Source of the DNA: CAXPZW01 sp049594615
Lineage (GTDB): Bacteria; Bacteroidota; Bacteroidia; Flavobacteriales_D; Sanyastnellaceae
Direction of reading: 5' to 3'
DNA: 64,000 nucleotides
Assembly (NCBI GenBank): GCA_049594615.1
Contig: JBMYJR010000008.1
Location: 1 to 64,000, forward strand
A program made the position numbers and the translations under genes. Position 1 is the first letter of the stretch. Each line of letters starts with the position of its first letter. The notes below the pieces were generated by a model. That model was not told where the DNA came from and ran no database searches. It saw nothing but the letters and a program-made list of their open reading frames with translations. Of this stretch, positions 8,645 to 17,686 are shown piece by piece.

Positions 8645-8661
8645 GTGTGCAAAGTACACAC
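8645..8661. promoter_or_regulatory. Candidate operator: inverted repeat between divergent amylase and surface-protein genes
   Basis: GTGTG-N7-CACAC dyad in the 79-bp divergent intergenic region. On the minus strand it contains TACTTTG, one base short of a -7 box for the amylase. It could be bound by a carbohydrate regulator controlling both genes; none is encoded nearby. Confidence 0.35.
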
Positions 8662-8687
8662 AACCTTACGACGCAAACCCTTTTCAC

Positions 8688-10445
8688 ATGAAACACATTT
8701 TTACTTCTATTCTCTGTTTGATTCTGGCGGGCGGTTTAATGGCCCAAGCCAACGTCACCTTTGAGGTGGATATGAGCGCCGAGATGGTGGACATGAACGG
8801 CATACACGTAGCCGGTAACTTTTGGGATTGGAACGGTGACGGAACTGTAGACAACCCCGCGATTTCTGCAAACTGGCTACCCGACTTGCCCGAGTTGATG
8901 CTCACCGATGACGACACGGACGGTGTGTACAGCATCACCCTGAGCTTGGTTCCTGGTAACTACGAGTTCAAATTTATCAACGGCAACGTTTGGGACAACG
9001 CAGAGGATGTGCCTCCGACCTGCCAAGTTGAAGTGACTGGCAACGACAACCGCTTCCTGATGGTAGGTGAGGACGACGCTTCGTACCACGTGTGTTGGGC
9101 TTCATGTGCAGCATGTGGCGATTACGCCGTGCGTTTCCGTGTTGATATGTCTTTGCAGGAGGCGGTGTCGCCAAACGGCGTGCACGTTGCAGGTGAGTTC
9201 CAAGGCTGGTCTGAAAACGCTACCCCATTGATGGATAGCAACGAGGACAACATCTGGGAAGGTGTTTACACTTTTGACGCTTCGATCCTTGATGACGGTC
9301 TGTTGACCTTCAAGTACATCAACGGCAACGACTGGGCCAACCCAAATGAGTATGTTACAGAGGATTGCGGTGACGGAACCGGCAACCGCACTGCAGCAAT
9401 CACCGACCTGAATACCCCACTTGATATCGTCTGTTTCGACGCATGTGATGCGTGCACCCAACCTACTGCTGTGACCCTGCGCGTAGACATGAGCAACGAA
9501 GCTGAGGTGTCCACTAACGGTGTGCACGTGGCTGGTAATTTTCAAGGCTGGAATACTGGTGGCACTCCTCTGACCGACATGGGTGATGGCATCTGGGAAG
9601 TCACTGTAAACCTCGCGCCAGGTGCCTATGAATATAAATTCCTGAACGGCAATGCTTGGACTGAAGAACCAGACGAGTTTGGAAATATTGGCAACGAATC
9701 CCCGGTAGGCGATTGCACTTCAAATGGCAATCGAGCACTTACTGTTGGAGAAGAGCCCATGACGGACCAGTGGTGCTACAACCAGTGCAGCGAGTCGTGT
9801 GTGGCCGACCCTGATCCTGCGGACATTACCTTTCAGGTGGATATGACTGAAATAGTCGACGCGGGTGAACTCAGTTCCGACGGGGTCTGGCTCATGGGGA
9901 ACTTTACCGAGCCGAATTGGCAAGCAGGAGCAGTGCCCATGACTGACGCCGATGGCAACAACATCTTCGAGGCTACGGTTCTGGTGGACGGCAGTGCAGA
10001 CATCCAATTCAAGTTCACCAACGGAGATCCGTATCCTGCAGGTGAAATTGATGCTTCAGTGGAGGAAAACAATGACTTCGAAGCCGGTGGATGCGGTGTA
10101 GGAAACGGCATTGGCGGTTTCAACCGTACCCACACCCGCTCTGGTGAAGCTGAAGTGCTTGCTGCCGTGTGCTACAACGCGTGTGAAGCCTGTGGGGTGA
10201 ACATCGACGAGACGCTGAATGGCCGCATTGCAGCATTCCCAAATCCTGTAAATGAGGTGCTCAACCTGCAAGTACCCGCGGGGACTCAGGTAATTGTGTT
10301 TGACGTTGCTGGCCGAGAAGTGGCCGCGTTCAATACCAACGCCTCTGTGGACCAAATTGACGTGCGCGGATGGGACAGCGGTGTTTACGTTGCTCAACTG
10401 CTACACAATGGCGTTGCAGGACAACTCCGATTCGTGAAGAAGTAA
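8688..10445 (+). CDS. T9SS-exported surface protein with four glycan-binding-like beta repeats
   Basis: 585 residues. Signal peptide MKHIFTSILCLILAGGLMAQ. Four homologous modules of about 115-125 residues, each starting V-D-M-S/T (DNA about 8749, 9121, 9469, 9823), with GVHVAGNFQGW, a GxYEFKFINGN hairpin and a closing Cys pair (CWASCAACG, CFDACDACT, CYNQCSESC, CYNACEACG). The fold pattern matches the early-set/CBM48- or CBM20-like starch-binding domains also seen in SusE/SusF-type proteins. A T9SS sorting domain occupies the last 75 residues (AAFPNPVNEVLNL). Next to the amylase, a role in starch capture at the cell surface is the best inference; binding itself is not shown. Confidence 0.82.
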   Translation: MKHIFTSILCLILAGGLMAQANVTFEVDMSAEMVDMNGIHVAGNFWDWNGDGTVDNPAISANWLPDLPELMLTDDDTDGVYSITLSLVPGNYEFKFINGNVWDNAEDVPPTCQVEVTGNDNRFLMVGEDDASYHVCWASCAACGDYAVRFRVDMSLQEAVSPNGVHVAGEFQGWSENATPLMDSNEDNIWEGVYTFDASILDDGLLTFKYINGNDWANPNEYVTEDCGDGTGNRTAAITDLNTPLDIVCFDACDACTQPTAVTLRVDMSNEAEVSTNGVHVAGNFQGWNTGGTPLTDMGDGIWEVTVNLAPGAYEYKFLNGNAWTEEPDEFGNIGNESPVGDCTSNGNRALTVGEEPMTDQWCYNQCSESCVADPDPADITFQVDMTEIVDAGELSSDGVWLMGNFTEPNWQAGAVPMTDADGNNIFEATVLVDGSADIQFKFTNGDPYPAGEIDASVEENNDFEAGGCGVGNGIGGFNRTHTRSGEAEVLAAVCYNACEACGVNIDETLNGRIAAFPNPVNEVLNLQVPAGTQVIVFDVAGREVAAFNTNASVDQIDVRGWDSGVYVAQLLHNGVAGQLRFVKK

Positions 10446-10466
10446 CCTTCCCACAATAGCCCCGTA

Positions 10467-10496
10467 AAAGCCCCGACACGCGTTGGGGCTTTTTTG
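10467..10496 (+). terminator. Terminator of the repeat surface-protein gene
   Basis: AAGCCCC (10468-10474) pairs with GGGGCTT (10485-10491), followed by a run of six T residues. Confidence 0.85.
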
Positions 10497-10531
10497 TTCA
10501 TTTCTCTCGAAAGAACTACTACAGGCACTGG

Positions 10532-10562
10532 TTGTATATGGAATGGACGCATTCTATATTTG
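10532..10562 (+). promoter_or_regulatory. Promoter of the SprB-like adhesin gene
   Basis: TTG (10532-10534), 20-bp spacer, TATATTTG (10555-10562): a full match to the Bacteroidota consensus. Predicted leader about 34 nt before the ATG at 10603. Confidence 0.75.
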
Positions 10563-10602
10563 ACTGTCCAAAAAATGGAAACCTGAACGCACAAATCTTA
10601 TT

Positions 10603-13122
10603 ATGAAAAAGCTTTTACTTTTTGCTGCTGCGCTGTTCTGCTTCACCCTAGCACAGGCCCAGCTTACCGGCCTAGAAATAGAAGAGGTGATTGTTCACCC
10701 TTCGACTCCTTACAACACTCCAACTGGAGAACTCAGCTTGGAAGGCTTCACCACTTACCGGATTTACGCTACTGTAGAGAATACAGACACCTTGTTTGTA
10801 GATATGGGCGATATGCAAGTGGATACCATTTTGCCTGACTATGTTTCTGCAGTCTTTGGCGATGGTGCGCAAATCACCACGGTTCAGACCGAAGGTACCA
10901 TGTGGCAATCGGTCTTTGGTGGTCCACTGGCTGGCGACATCAACCCTGCATTCTACCCAGCCGACGAGTCGCTTATCTACGACAGCTGGCTCACCATTGG
11001 TCAGTCAGACCAAGAGAGTCCTTCAGGTCAGGTTACCGCTATCGGTGGTAACGACAACGACCCCGACTTTCAAGCTACTTTTGAGAGCACCGGTGGCTTT
11101 GAGCTGTCAGGTGTAACTGGCGGCCTGTGGTTCACCCTGAACGACGAAGATGGATTGGGGTCTCCGAATGAGGACGGTCGCATATTGTTGGCGCAGTTCA
11201 CCACAGACGGTTGCGTTTCAGGCACCTTCTGGATCCAATGCTTCATCAACGGGATTGGCACCGATGATTTCAACATCGATTCCTTTGACTTCTCTACCTG
11301 TGGCGACATCTTGGGTTGTACCGATGCCACCGCACTCAACTTCAACGCAGAAGCCACCACCGATAACAACAGCTGTCTTTACGACTGTGCGATCGTCCTG
11401 GATGGTGAAGTCAACTCAACCAACCCTACTTGTGCATACCTAAATGATGGTACCATTTCTTTGGACGTGACCGGAGCTCAACAGTTTGCCGACTTCAGCA
11501 TTGTAGGTTCAGAGGAGCCTCCATTGGCAGTAGGGAGCTTCACTGGCCTGGGCAACGGGACCTACACCATTCAAGTAGTGGATGCTGTGTGTGGTTCTGA
11601 AGAATACCCCGAATTCCCCGCAGTTACGTTTGAAGTGGAACTCTTCACTGAAGAATTCGTGATTACTGCCGAAGTACTGCAAGACGTTTCTTGCCTCGGT
11701 TTGGAAGACGGTGTTGTTGAAGGCACTTACTCGGGCGCTGTTGCTCCCGTGATGTTCGGCCTCGACCCAGACGTACTCAACCAAACCGATGACGCACTCT
11801 TCAACGGTGTGGATAACGGCGTAACCATCATCTACGGCGAGGATGCCAACGGCTGCATCGCTGAGTCAGATGACGTAGTGGTAGATTCGCCATTCGGCTT
11901 CCTAATCACAGCGAGCTCAACTGCAGGCGCCACTTGCTCTTACAGCGAAGACGGCGTGATCATCTGCGATTGGAGCGGCGGTACCGGTGACAACGGTGAA
12001 GTTACCTTCTCGATTGACGGCGTGAACTTCCAAACCGAAACCTTCTTTGATATGGTTGGTGCAGGTACCTACACCGTAACCGGTCTGGATGCCAACAACT
12101 GTGAGGACACCATCGAAGTGACCGTAGACGGTCCAGAAGAAATTGGCCTCAACCAAGACGTAATTGCTACGACCTGTAACGGCGACGAAGATGGCGCGAT
12201 CACCTTTAACGCCACCGGTGGCAACGGCGGCTTCCTTTACACCTGGGCTGGCGGCGAACTCACTGCAACCAATTCATACAGCGATTTGGATGCCGGCACC
12301 TACACCGTAGTTGTGTTTGACGACCAAGACTGTGAAGGCACGTTCGAAGTGGCCATTCCTGAGCCAGACGTCATCACCTTCGAAGTGAACGAAACTGCGA
12401 TCCTGTGTAACGGTGATACCAACGGTGCCATCGAGATCGTAAACGTAGCGGGCGGTACTACCATCGACGGCGCTTACGAGTACGCGATCGACGGTACTAA
12501 CTACGATGTGAACAACATCTTCACTGGCCTCGGTGCTGGCACCTACGATACTGGTGTAACCGACGCCAACGGTTGTGAAGTTGTCAGCCCTACTGAACTC
12601 ACCGAGCCGGACGCCATTGCTGTAACTGTAGACAACATTACTGCAGAAGTGGACGGTCAATGTGACGGTGCCATCGAGATCTCTGTAGAGGGCGGCACCG
12701 CTCCTTACGGCTACACCTGGACCGGACCGAACGGCTTCTCAGGCGACGCCGAAGACATTACTGACGCTTGTGACGGCGATTACTTCCTCAACATCGAGGA
12801 TGCCAACGGTTGTACCTTTGAGTACGCGGGTGCCATCGAAATCACCATTGGTATCGAAGAACTCGAAGGCGGAGTGGAACTCACTGTTTACCCGAACCCA
12901 AGCAACGGTCAAATCAACGTGGTACTCGAAGGCCTCACTGGCCAAGATGTGACCTACACCTTGACTGACGTTGCCGGTCGCATCATTGAGAATGTAGAGC
13001 TCAACGCTGCCAACGGTCTGTACACCCAAGTGGTGGACATCACCAACGAAGCAGACGGCACCTACATGTTGAACCTCATTGTGGGCCACAGCACCAAGAC
13101 TGTGCGTCTGGTGAAGCACTAA
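10603..13122 (+). CDS. Large secreted adhesin-like protein with SprB-type repeats and T9SS sorting domain
   Basis: 839 residues, very acidic. Signal peptide MKKLLLFAAALFCFTLAQAQ. A cohesin-like beta region (about 20-230) is followed by the short Bacteroidota linker motif GCTDATALNFNAEATTDNNS, then about six repeats of the SprB/adhesin pattern (TCNGDEDGAITFNATGGNGG, ... GLGAGTYDTGVTDANGCE). The last 80 residues are a T9SS type A domain (LTVYPNPSNGQINVVL ... RLVKH). SprB-like proteins move along or decorate the cell surface in gliding and attachment; gliding here is not shown. Own promoter and terminator, so monocistronic. Confidence 0.85.
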   Translation: MKKLLLFAAALFCFTLAQAQLTGLEIEEVIVHPSTPYNTPTGELSLEGFTTYRIYATVENTDTLFVDMGDMQVDTILPDYVSAVFGDGAQITTVQTEGTMWQSVFGGPLAGDINPAFYPADESLIYDSWLTIGQSDQESPSGQVTAIGGNDNDPDFQATFESTGGFELSGVTGGLWFTLNDEDGLGSPNEDGRILLAQFTTDGCVSGTFWIQCFINGIGTDDFNIDSFDFSTCGDILGCTDATALNFNAEATTDNNSCLYDCAIVLDGEVNSTNPTCAYLNDGTISLDVTGAQQFADFSIVGSEEPPLAVGSFTGLGNGTYTIQVVDAVCGSEEYPEFPAVTFEVELFTEEFVITAEVLQDVSCLGLEDGVVEGTYSGAVAPVMFGLDPDVLNQTDDALFNGVDNGVTIIYGEDANGCIAESDDVVVDSPFGFLITASSTAGATCSYSEDGVIICDWSGGTGDNGEVTFSIDGVNFQTETFFDMVGAGTYTVTGLDANNCEDTIEVTVDGPEEIGLNQDVIATTCNGDEDGAITFNATGGNGGFLYTWAGGELTATNSYSDLDAGTYTVVVFDDQDCEGTFEVAIPEPDVITFEVNETAILCNGDTNGAIEIVNVAGGTTIDGAYEYAIDGTNYDVNNIFTGLGAGTYDTGVTDANGCEVVSPTELTEPDAIAVTVDNITAEVDGQCDGAIEISVEGGTAPYGYTWTGPNGFSGDAEDITDACDGDYFLNIEDANGCTFEYAGAIEITIGIEELEGGVELTVYPNPSNGQINVVLEGLTGQDVTYTLTDVAGRIIENVELNAANGLYTQVVDITNEADGTYMLNLIVGHSTKTVRLVKH

Positions 13123-13156
13123 GCTTACCCGCAACCTCAAGGTTGCTTTCATAGAG

Positions 13157-13186
13157 AAGGGCGCTCCAGTTGGGGTGCCCTTTTTC
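13157..13186 (+). terminator. Terminator of the adhesin gene, overlapping the rnpB promoter
   Basis: GGGCGCTCC pairs with GGGGTGCCC (two G-U pairs) across a 4-nt loop, followed by five T residues. The TTG used as the -33 element of rnpB lies within the hairpin loop and 3' arm. Confidence 0.75.
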
Positions 13187-13201
13187 TTTGGACTACTTTT
13201 G
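13170..13201 (+). promoter_or_regulatory. Promoter of rnpB
   Basis: TTG (13170-13172), 21-bp spacer, TACTTTTG (13194-13201). The predicted start about 5-7 nt downstream coincides with the first bases of the RNA. Confidence 0.72.
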
Positions 13202-13205
13202 TGGC

Positions 13206-13549
13206 GAGCAATCCGCCTCGTCGCTGCCGCAAGGCAGAGGAAAGTCCGGACAGCATAGGGCACCGTACTCTTTGAAAAAGGAGGCGCCTTTTAGGCGACA
13301 GAGAGTGCTGCAGAGATTTAGACCGCCGATGGCCTTCGGGCACAGGTAAGGGTGAGAAGGTGGGGTAAGAGCCCACCAGTGCCGTGGGAGACTGCGGCAG
13401 CTTTGGTAAACCTTTCGGGCTGAAAGACCAAATAGGCCAGGGTGCGCTTCGGCGCTCAAAGCGGCCCGCTGGATCCTGGCGGGTAGGTTGAAAAGATAAA
13501 TGACGGGGCTTCCCTTGGAAGAACAGAATCCGGCTTACCCGGGTTGCTC
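13206..13549 (+). ncRNA. rnpB: RNase P RNA, bacterial class A
   Basis: About 344 nt catalytic RNA that removes 5' leaders from pre-tRNAs. The 5' end GAGCAA pairs with the 3' end TTGCTC (helix P1). The universally conserved core is visible: GAGGAAAGTCCGGAC near the 5' end, the central GGTAAGGGTGAGAAGGTG-like segment with GGTAAACC, and the 3' core ACAGAATCCGGCTTA pairing back as P4. It is flanked by a matching promoter and a strong terminator, so the ends are well bounded. Protein-coding frames across it are not real. Confidence 0.95.
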
Positions 13550-13551
13550 AC

Positions 13552-13581
13552 AAAAAACCACGCCATGGCGTGGTTTTTTGT
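13552..13581 (+). terminator. Terminator of rnpB
   Basis: Perfect stem CCACGCCATGGCGTGG (13558-13573), flanked by A residues and followed by six T residues. Confidence 0.9.
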
Positions 13582-13785
13582 TTTTAGTCGTTCTCGAGTC
13601 AAGGGCATTCACAAAGTCTTGCCCACCATCCAAAAAGTGAAGCCCATAGGTGTTCGCAGGAGAGCAATGGGTGCTGGACCTGGCTTCGCGTTGAGCGTCG
13701 TGAGACGGCCGATGCGAGGTGGAGGCGGAAACGGCAGGGCCGGCAGCCCACGGGAGGGAGCCTGCGTGATGGCCCAAAACAACAC

Positions 13786-13816
13786 GAAAAAAGAGGCCTC
13801 AAACGAGGCCTCTTTC
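13786..13816 (-). terminator. Terminator of pruA
   Basis: AAAGAGGCCTC / GAGGCCTCTTT stem with a 4-nt loop (13790-13815); on the minus strand it is followed by a run of T. It starts 20 bp after the pruA stop. The 204 bp between it and the rnpB terminator hold nothing I recognise. Confidence 0.85.
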
Positions 13817-13835
13817 CATATCCTAATAGCCGTCC

Positions 13836-15464
13836 TTAACCCAGGAACGGATAACGGTAGTCGGTCGGTGGCACCAACGCCTCTTTGATGGTGCGGGGCG
13901 ACACCCAACGCAAGAGATTCAAGTATGAACCTGCCTTGTCATTTGTGCCTGAGCCACGCGCGCCGCCAAACGGCTGCTGCCCCACAACGGCGCCTGTAGG
14001 CTTGTCGTTGATGTAGAAATTGCCTGCTGCATTTTCGAGGATCTCCATACCCTGTACAACAGCATAGCGGTCTCGGCCAAAGATCGCTCCGGTCAGTGCG
14101 TAATCAGAGGTGCTGTCCACCAGTTCGCAGGTTTCTACCCATGCTTCTGGATCGTACACGTAGATGGTCACCACAGGACCGAAGATCTCCTCACACATGG
14201 TGCGGAACTTAGGGTTGGTCGTGCGTACCACGGTAGGCTCAATGAAATAGCCTTTGGACTTGTCGTAACCACCACCAACAAGGATTTCAGCGTCGTCTTG
14301 CTCCTTGATGTAGTCGATGTAGCTGGCAATCTTGTCGAATGCGCGCTCGTCGATCACGGCGTTGATGAAGTTCTTGTAGTCGCGGGGGGAGCCCATGTGC
14401 ATGGAGCGCACATCCTCCACAACCTGTTTGCGTACATCGTCCCAGATGTTGGACGGCACATACACCCGGCTCGCTGCGGAGCACTTCTGACCTTGAAGCT
14501 CAAACGAACCACGTGAAATGGCGGTGGCCACCTCAGCTGCATTTGACGACTTGTGCGCAATGATGAAGTCCTTTCCGCCAGTTTCGCCCACGATGCGTGG
14601 GTACGAGCGGTAGGTATCGATGTTCGTGCCAATGGTCTTCCATAACTGCTTAAACACAGCGGTAGAGCCGGTAAAGTGCAGGCCAGCGAAATCGCGGTGA
14701 TTAAAGACGACATCCCCTGCGTCAGGACCGTCTACAGTCACCAAGTTGATCACGCCGTCGGGCAGGCCTGCTTCGCGGAAGATTTCCATCAGGACGTTGG
14801 CCGAGTATATCTGGCTGTCGGCCGGTTTCCACACGCACACGTTGCCCATCATGGCCGCAGAAGCCGGCAAGTTGCCAGCAATAGCGGTGAAGTTGAATGG
14901 AGTGATGCAGAACACGAATCCTTCCAGCGGACGGTATTCCAATCGGTTCCAAATCCCGGGCACGCTGTCGGGCTGCTGCTCGTAGATCTCCTGCATGAAG
15001 AACACGTTAAAGCGCAGGAAGTCCGCGTACTCGCACACTGAGTCAATCTCAGCTTGGTGTGAACTCTTGCTTTGTGCCAATTGCGTGGCCGCGTTGAGTT
15101 TGTATCGGTAAGGGCCGCTCACCAAATCCGCAGCACGCAGGAAGATGGCCGCGCGATGCTCCCACGGCATGGCCGCCCATTGCTTGCGCGCTTCCAGAGC
15201 AGCGTCGATGGCCTGGGTCACGTGCTGCTTGGTGCCAAAGTTGGCATGCCCGATCACTTTTCGGTGGTCGTGAGGAGGGGCAAGCGGACGCTTGTCATCG
15301 GTATACACCAAGTCGCCGCCAATGTACATCGGCACTTCGATGGGTTCTTGGTTGAACATGTGGTCATAGGCCGCTTGCAGCGCCTCGCGTTCAGGCGTGT
15401 CTGGGGCGTAGTCGTAGACCGGCTCGTTGGTGGGGTAGGGAACGTTGATGACTCCGTTGGGCAT
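13836..15464 (-). CDS. pruA: L-glutamate gamma-semialdehyde (P5C) dehydrogenase
   Basis: 542 residues. NAD-dependent aldehyde dehydrogenase oxidising glutamate semialdehyde to glutamate, second step of proline catabolism. The general base lies in GETGGKDFI and the nucleophilic Cys in LQGQKCSAASRVYVP; the C-terminal FGGARGSGTNDKAGS is diagnostic of PruA. The protein is a stand-alone dehydrogenase of the usual bacterial/mitochondrial length, not fused to PutA. I start it at MPNGVINVPYP (15464): the longer frame would begin inside the promoter -7 box at 15489-15496. Confidence 0.96.
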   Translation of the reverse strand: MPNGVINVPYPTNEPVYDYAPDTPEREALQAAYDHMFNQEPIEVPMYIGGDLVYTDDKRPLAPPHDHRKVIGHANFGTKQHVTQAIDAALEARKQWAAMPWEHRAAIFLRAADLVSGPYRYKLNAATQLAQSKSSHQAEIDSVCEYADFLRFNVFFMQEIYEQQPDSVPGIWNRLEYRPLEGFVFCITPFNFTAIAGNLPASAAMMGNVCVWKPADSQIYSANVLMEIFREAGLPDGVINLVTVDGPDAGDVVFNHRDFAGLHFTGSTAVFKQLWKTIGTNIDTYRSYPRIVGETGGKDFIIAHKSSNAAEVATAISRGSFELQGQKCSAASRVYVPSNIWDDVRKQVVEDVRSMHMGSPRDYKNFINAVIDERAFDKIASYIDYIKEQDDAEILVGGGYDKSKGYFIEPTVVRTTNPKFRTMCEEIFGPVVTIYVYDPEAWVETCELVDSTSDYALTGAIFGRDRYAVVQGMEILENAAGNFYINDKPTGAVVGQQPFGGARGSGTNDKAGSYLNLLRWVSPRTIKEALVPPTDYRYPFLG

Positions 15465-15488
15465 GGACGTATGGGTTAAATTTCGGGG

Positions 15489-15496
15489 CAAATGTA
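15489..15496 (-). promoter_or_regulatory. Predicted -7 box of pruA
   Basis: Minus-strand TACATTTG, a perfect TAnnTTTG, giving a leader of about 18 nt. The -33 element is not clear. Confidence 0.55.
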
Positions 15497-15557
15497 CGGG
15501 GATTCAATCCGGTTTGGGTCACGTGACACATAAACAGGAATCCGTAACTTACTCGGC

Positions 15558-17618
15558 ATGCATAACACCCCATCCCATCCGTTGTACCCTCATGTTTTCA
15601 CGCCTATACAAGTGGGACACCTTACGTTGCCCAACCGCATTTTGATGGGGAGTATGCACACCGGACTGGAAGAAGACAAAGGAGGGTTCCACAAGTTGGC
15701 CCGTTACTTCGCCGAAAGGGCAGAGGGAGGCGTGGCCATGATGGTTACAGGAGGTGTTTCTCCGAATCGCGAAGGCTGGTTATCTCCGTTTGCCATTCGC
15801 ATGGCCCATCGCGGACATGTACGCAAACACCAACAAGTCACCGGCGCCGTGCACGAGGCGGGCGGCCGTATTTGCATGCAAATTCTGCACGCAGGCCGGT
15901 ACGGATATCACCCCTTAAACGTAGCGCCATCGGCCATCAAGGCCCCCATCACGCCATTCAAGCCGAGGGCACTGAGTGGTGCTGGAGTAAAACGCACCAT
16001 CCGTCATTACGTCCGTGCGGCCAAGCTGGCCCAACAGTCCGGTTACGATGGGGTAGAGGTCATGGGTAGCGAAGGCTACCTGATCAATGAGTTTCTTGTG
16101 AGCGCCACAAACCACCGCAAAGACCAATGGGGTGGGACCTATGAAAATCGGATGCGATTCCCCATTGAAATTGTCAAACAGATCCGCGCGGCAGTGGGTC
16201 CAGAGTTTGTGATCATCTACCGCTTGAGCATGTTGGACTTGGTCCCTGGTGGCAGCAGTTGGGAAGAGATAGTGGAACTGGCCAAACGCATCGAAGAGGC
16301 TGGCGCAAGCGTGATCAATACCGGTATAGGCTGGCACGAAGCCCGCGTGCCTACCATTGCAACCATGGTTCCGCGTGGTGGATTTGCTTGGGTTACCGCC
16401 AAGATGATGGGGGAGGTGAACATCCCACTCATCGCTACCAACCGCATCAATACCCCCGACAAGGCCGAAGCTGTGCTCGCCGATGGCATGGCCGACATGG
16501 TTTCGATGGCTCGTCCTTTTTTGGCCGACCCTGGCTTTGTCAACAAGGCCAAAGACAAACAGCCCGAACGCATCAATACCTGCATTGCTTGCAACCAGGC
16601 CTGTCTCGATCACATCTTCAAGCGAAAAACCGCCTCGTGTCTGGTCAACCCGCGTGCATGCCACGAAACCGAGAAAACGATTGCTTTCACCGTTGCTCCC
16701 AAGAAGGTGGCTGTTGTGGGAGGGGGGCCTGCTGGCATGAGTGCAGCCATGTATGCCGCTCAAGCCGGACACAAAGTGAGCCTATTCGAACGCTCGAAGT
16801 CGCTGGGTGGTCAATTCAACTTGGCGCGCGTCATCCCAGGTAAAGAAGAATTCCACGAGACCATGCGCTACTTCAGCCAGATGTTGGAGGCGCTTAACGT
16901 GGACATCCGCCTGAATACCGCTGCCGAAGCAACAAGACTCAAGTCTGAAGGGTTTGACCACGTGGTACTGGCCACAGGTGTTACTCCGCGAAAACTCAGC
17001 CTGCCAGGCGTGGAACTTCCGCACGTTGTGGGCTACGACGCGTTGCTTAAAGGAGAAGTTGAAGCCGGAGAACGCGTAGCCATCATCGGTGCAGGTGGCA
17101 TTGGGTTCGATGTGGCTGAGTACTTGTTGCATTCCTCCGAAGCGCCTATGCCTGTGGATGAATTCCTGGATCTGTGGAATGTCGATGCCTTGCTGGAGCA
17201 CCGAGGTGGGCTCAAAGGCAAGCCCCAACCGCATCCGCCCAAGCGACAGATCACCCTCCTGCAGCGGAAGGAGGGCAAGCTGGGTGCGGGACTGGGCAAA
17301 ACCACAGGCTGGATCCACCGCGCGAGCCTGAAAATGCACAAGGTGAACATGTTGAGTGGGGTGTCCTACAAGGCCATTGTTCCTGAAGGTCTTGAAATTG
17401 AACACCAAGGCAAAACCCAAGTGGTTGCCGCAGATACGGTTGTGGTGTGTGCCGGCCAGCTTTCGGTCAATGGACTTGCTGCTGAATTGGACGCTGCAGG
17501 ATTGCAATTCGATGTGATCGGAGGGGCCAAGAAAGCGGGAGAACTCGACGCCAAACGTGCCATTTCGGAAGGGTTTTCGGCAGCATCACAATTGGACGTT
17601 GAAAACGCTGACATGTAG
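15558..17618 (+). CDS. fadH: NADPH-dependent 2,4-dienoyl-CoA reductase (Old Yellow family + FAD/NAD domain)
   Basis: 686 residues, matching FadH length. The N-terminal FMN barrel (about 10-335) shares the OYE pattern, including LHAGRYGYH and ATNHRKDQWGG. Four cysteines (342, 345, 349, 361) form the 4Fe-4S site: CIACNQAC and SCLVNP. A Rossmann domain follows with VVGGGPAGMSAA (about 387-398) and an inner NADPH site IIGAGGIGFDVAEYL. The enzyme removes double bonds of unsaturated fatty acyl-CoAs for beta-oxidation. Divergent from pruA across 93 bp; both feed catabolism. Confidence 0.94.
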   Translation: MHNTPSHPLYPHVFTPIQVGHLTLPNRILMGSMHTGLEEDKGGFHKLARYFAERAEGGVAMMVTGGVSPNREGWLSPFAIRMAHRGHVRKHQQVTGAVHEAGGRICMQILHAGRYGYHPLNVAPSAIKAPITPFKPRALSGAGVKRTIRHYVRAAKLAQQSGYDGVEVMGSEGYLINEFLVSATNHRKDQWGGTYENRMRFPIEIVKQIRAAVGPEFVIIYRLSMLDLVPGGSSWEEIVELAKRIEEAGASVINTGIGWHEARVPTIATMVPRGGFAWVTAKMMGEVNIPLIATNRINTPDKAEAVLADGMADMVSMARPFLADPGFVNKAKDKQPERINTCIACNQACLDHIFKRKTASCLVNPRACHETEKTIAFTVAPKKVAVVGGGPAGMSAAMYAAQAGHKVSLFERSKSLGGQFNLARVIPGKEEFHETMRYFSQMLEALNVDIRLNTAAEATRLKSEGFDHVVLATGVTPRKLSLPGVELPHVVGYDALLKGEVEAGERVAIIGAGGIGFDVAEYLLHSSEAPMPVDEFLDLWNVDALLEHRGGLKGKPQPHPPKRQITLLQRKEGKLGAGLGKTTGWIHRASLKMHKVNMLSGVSYKAIVPEGLEIEHQGKTQVVAADTVVVCAGQLSVNGLAAELDAAGLQFDVIGGAKKAGELDAKRAISEGFSAASQLDVENADM

Positions 17619-17622
17619 GACG

Positions 17623-17652
17623 TTTGACTACAGGGTTGACGGTCTATATTGC
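17623..17652 (+). promoter_or_regulatory. Promoter of the secreted thioredoxin-fold gene
   Basis: TTTG (17623-17626), 18-bp spacer, TATATTGC (17645-17652), one base off the -7 consensus; leader about 30 nt. Confidence 0.5.
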
Positions 17653-17686
17653 GCCACATTGCATCCATATTTAATGCCCAACTGAT

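Noticed and set aside
13193..13459. Minus-strand ORFs over 13.1-13.5 kb
   Set aside because: They run across the RNase P RNA gene, whose structure accounts for the sequence.
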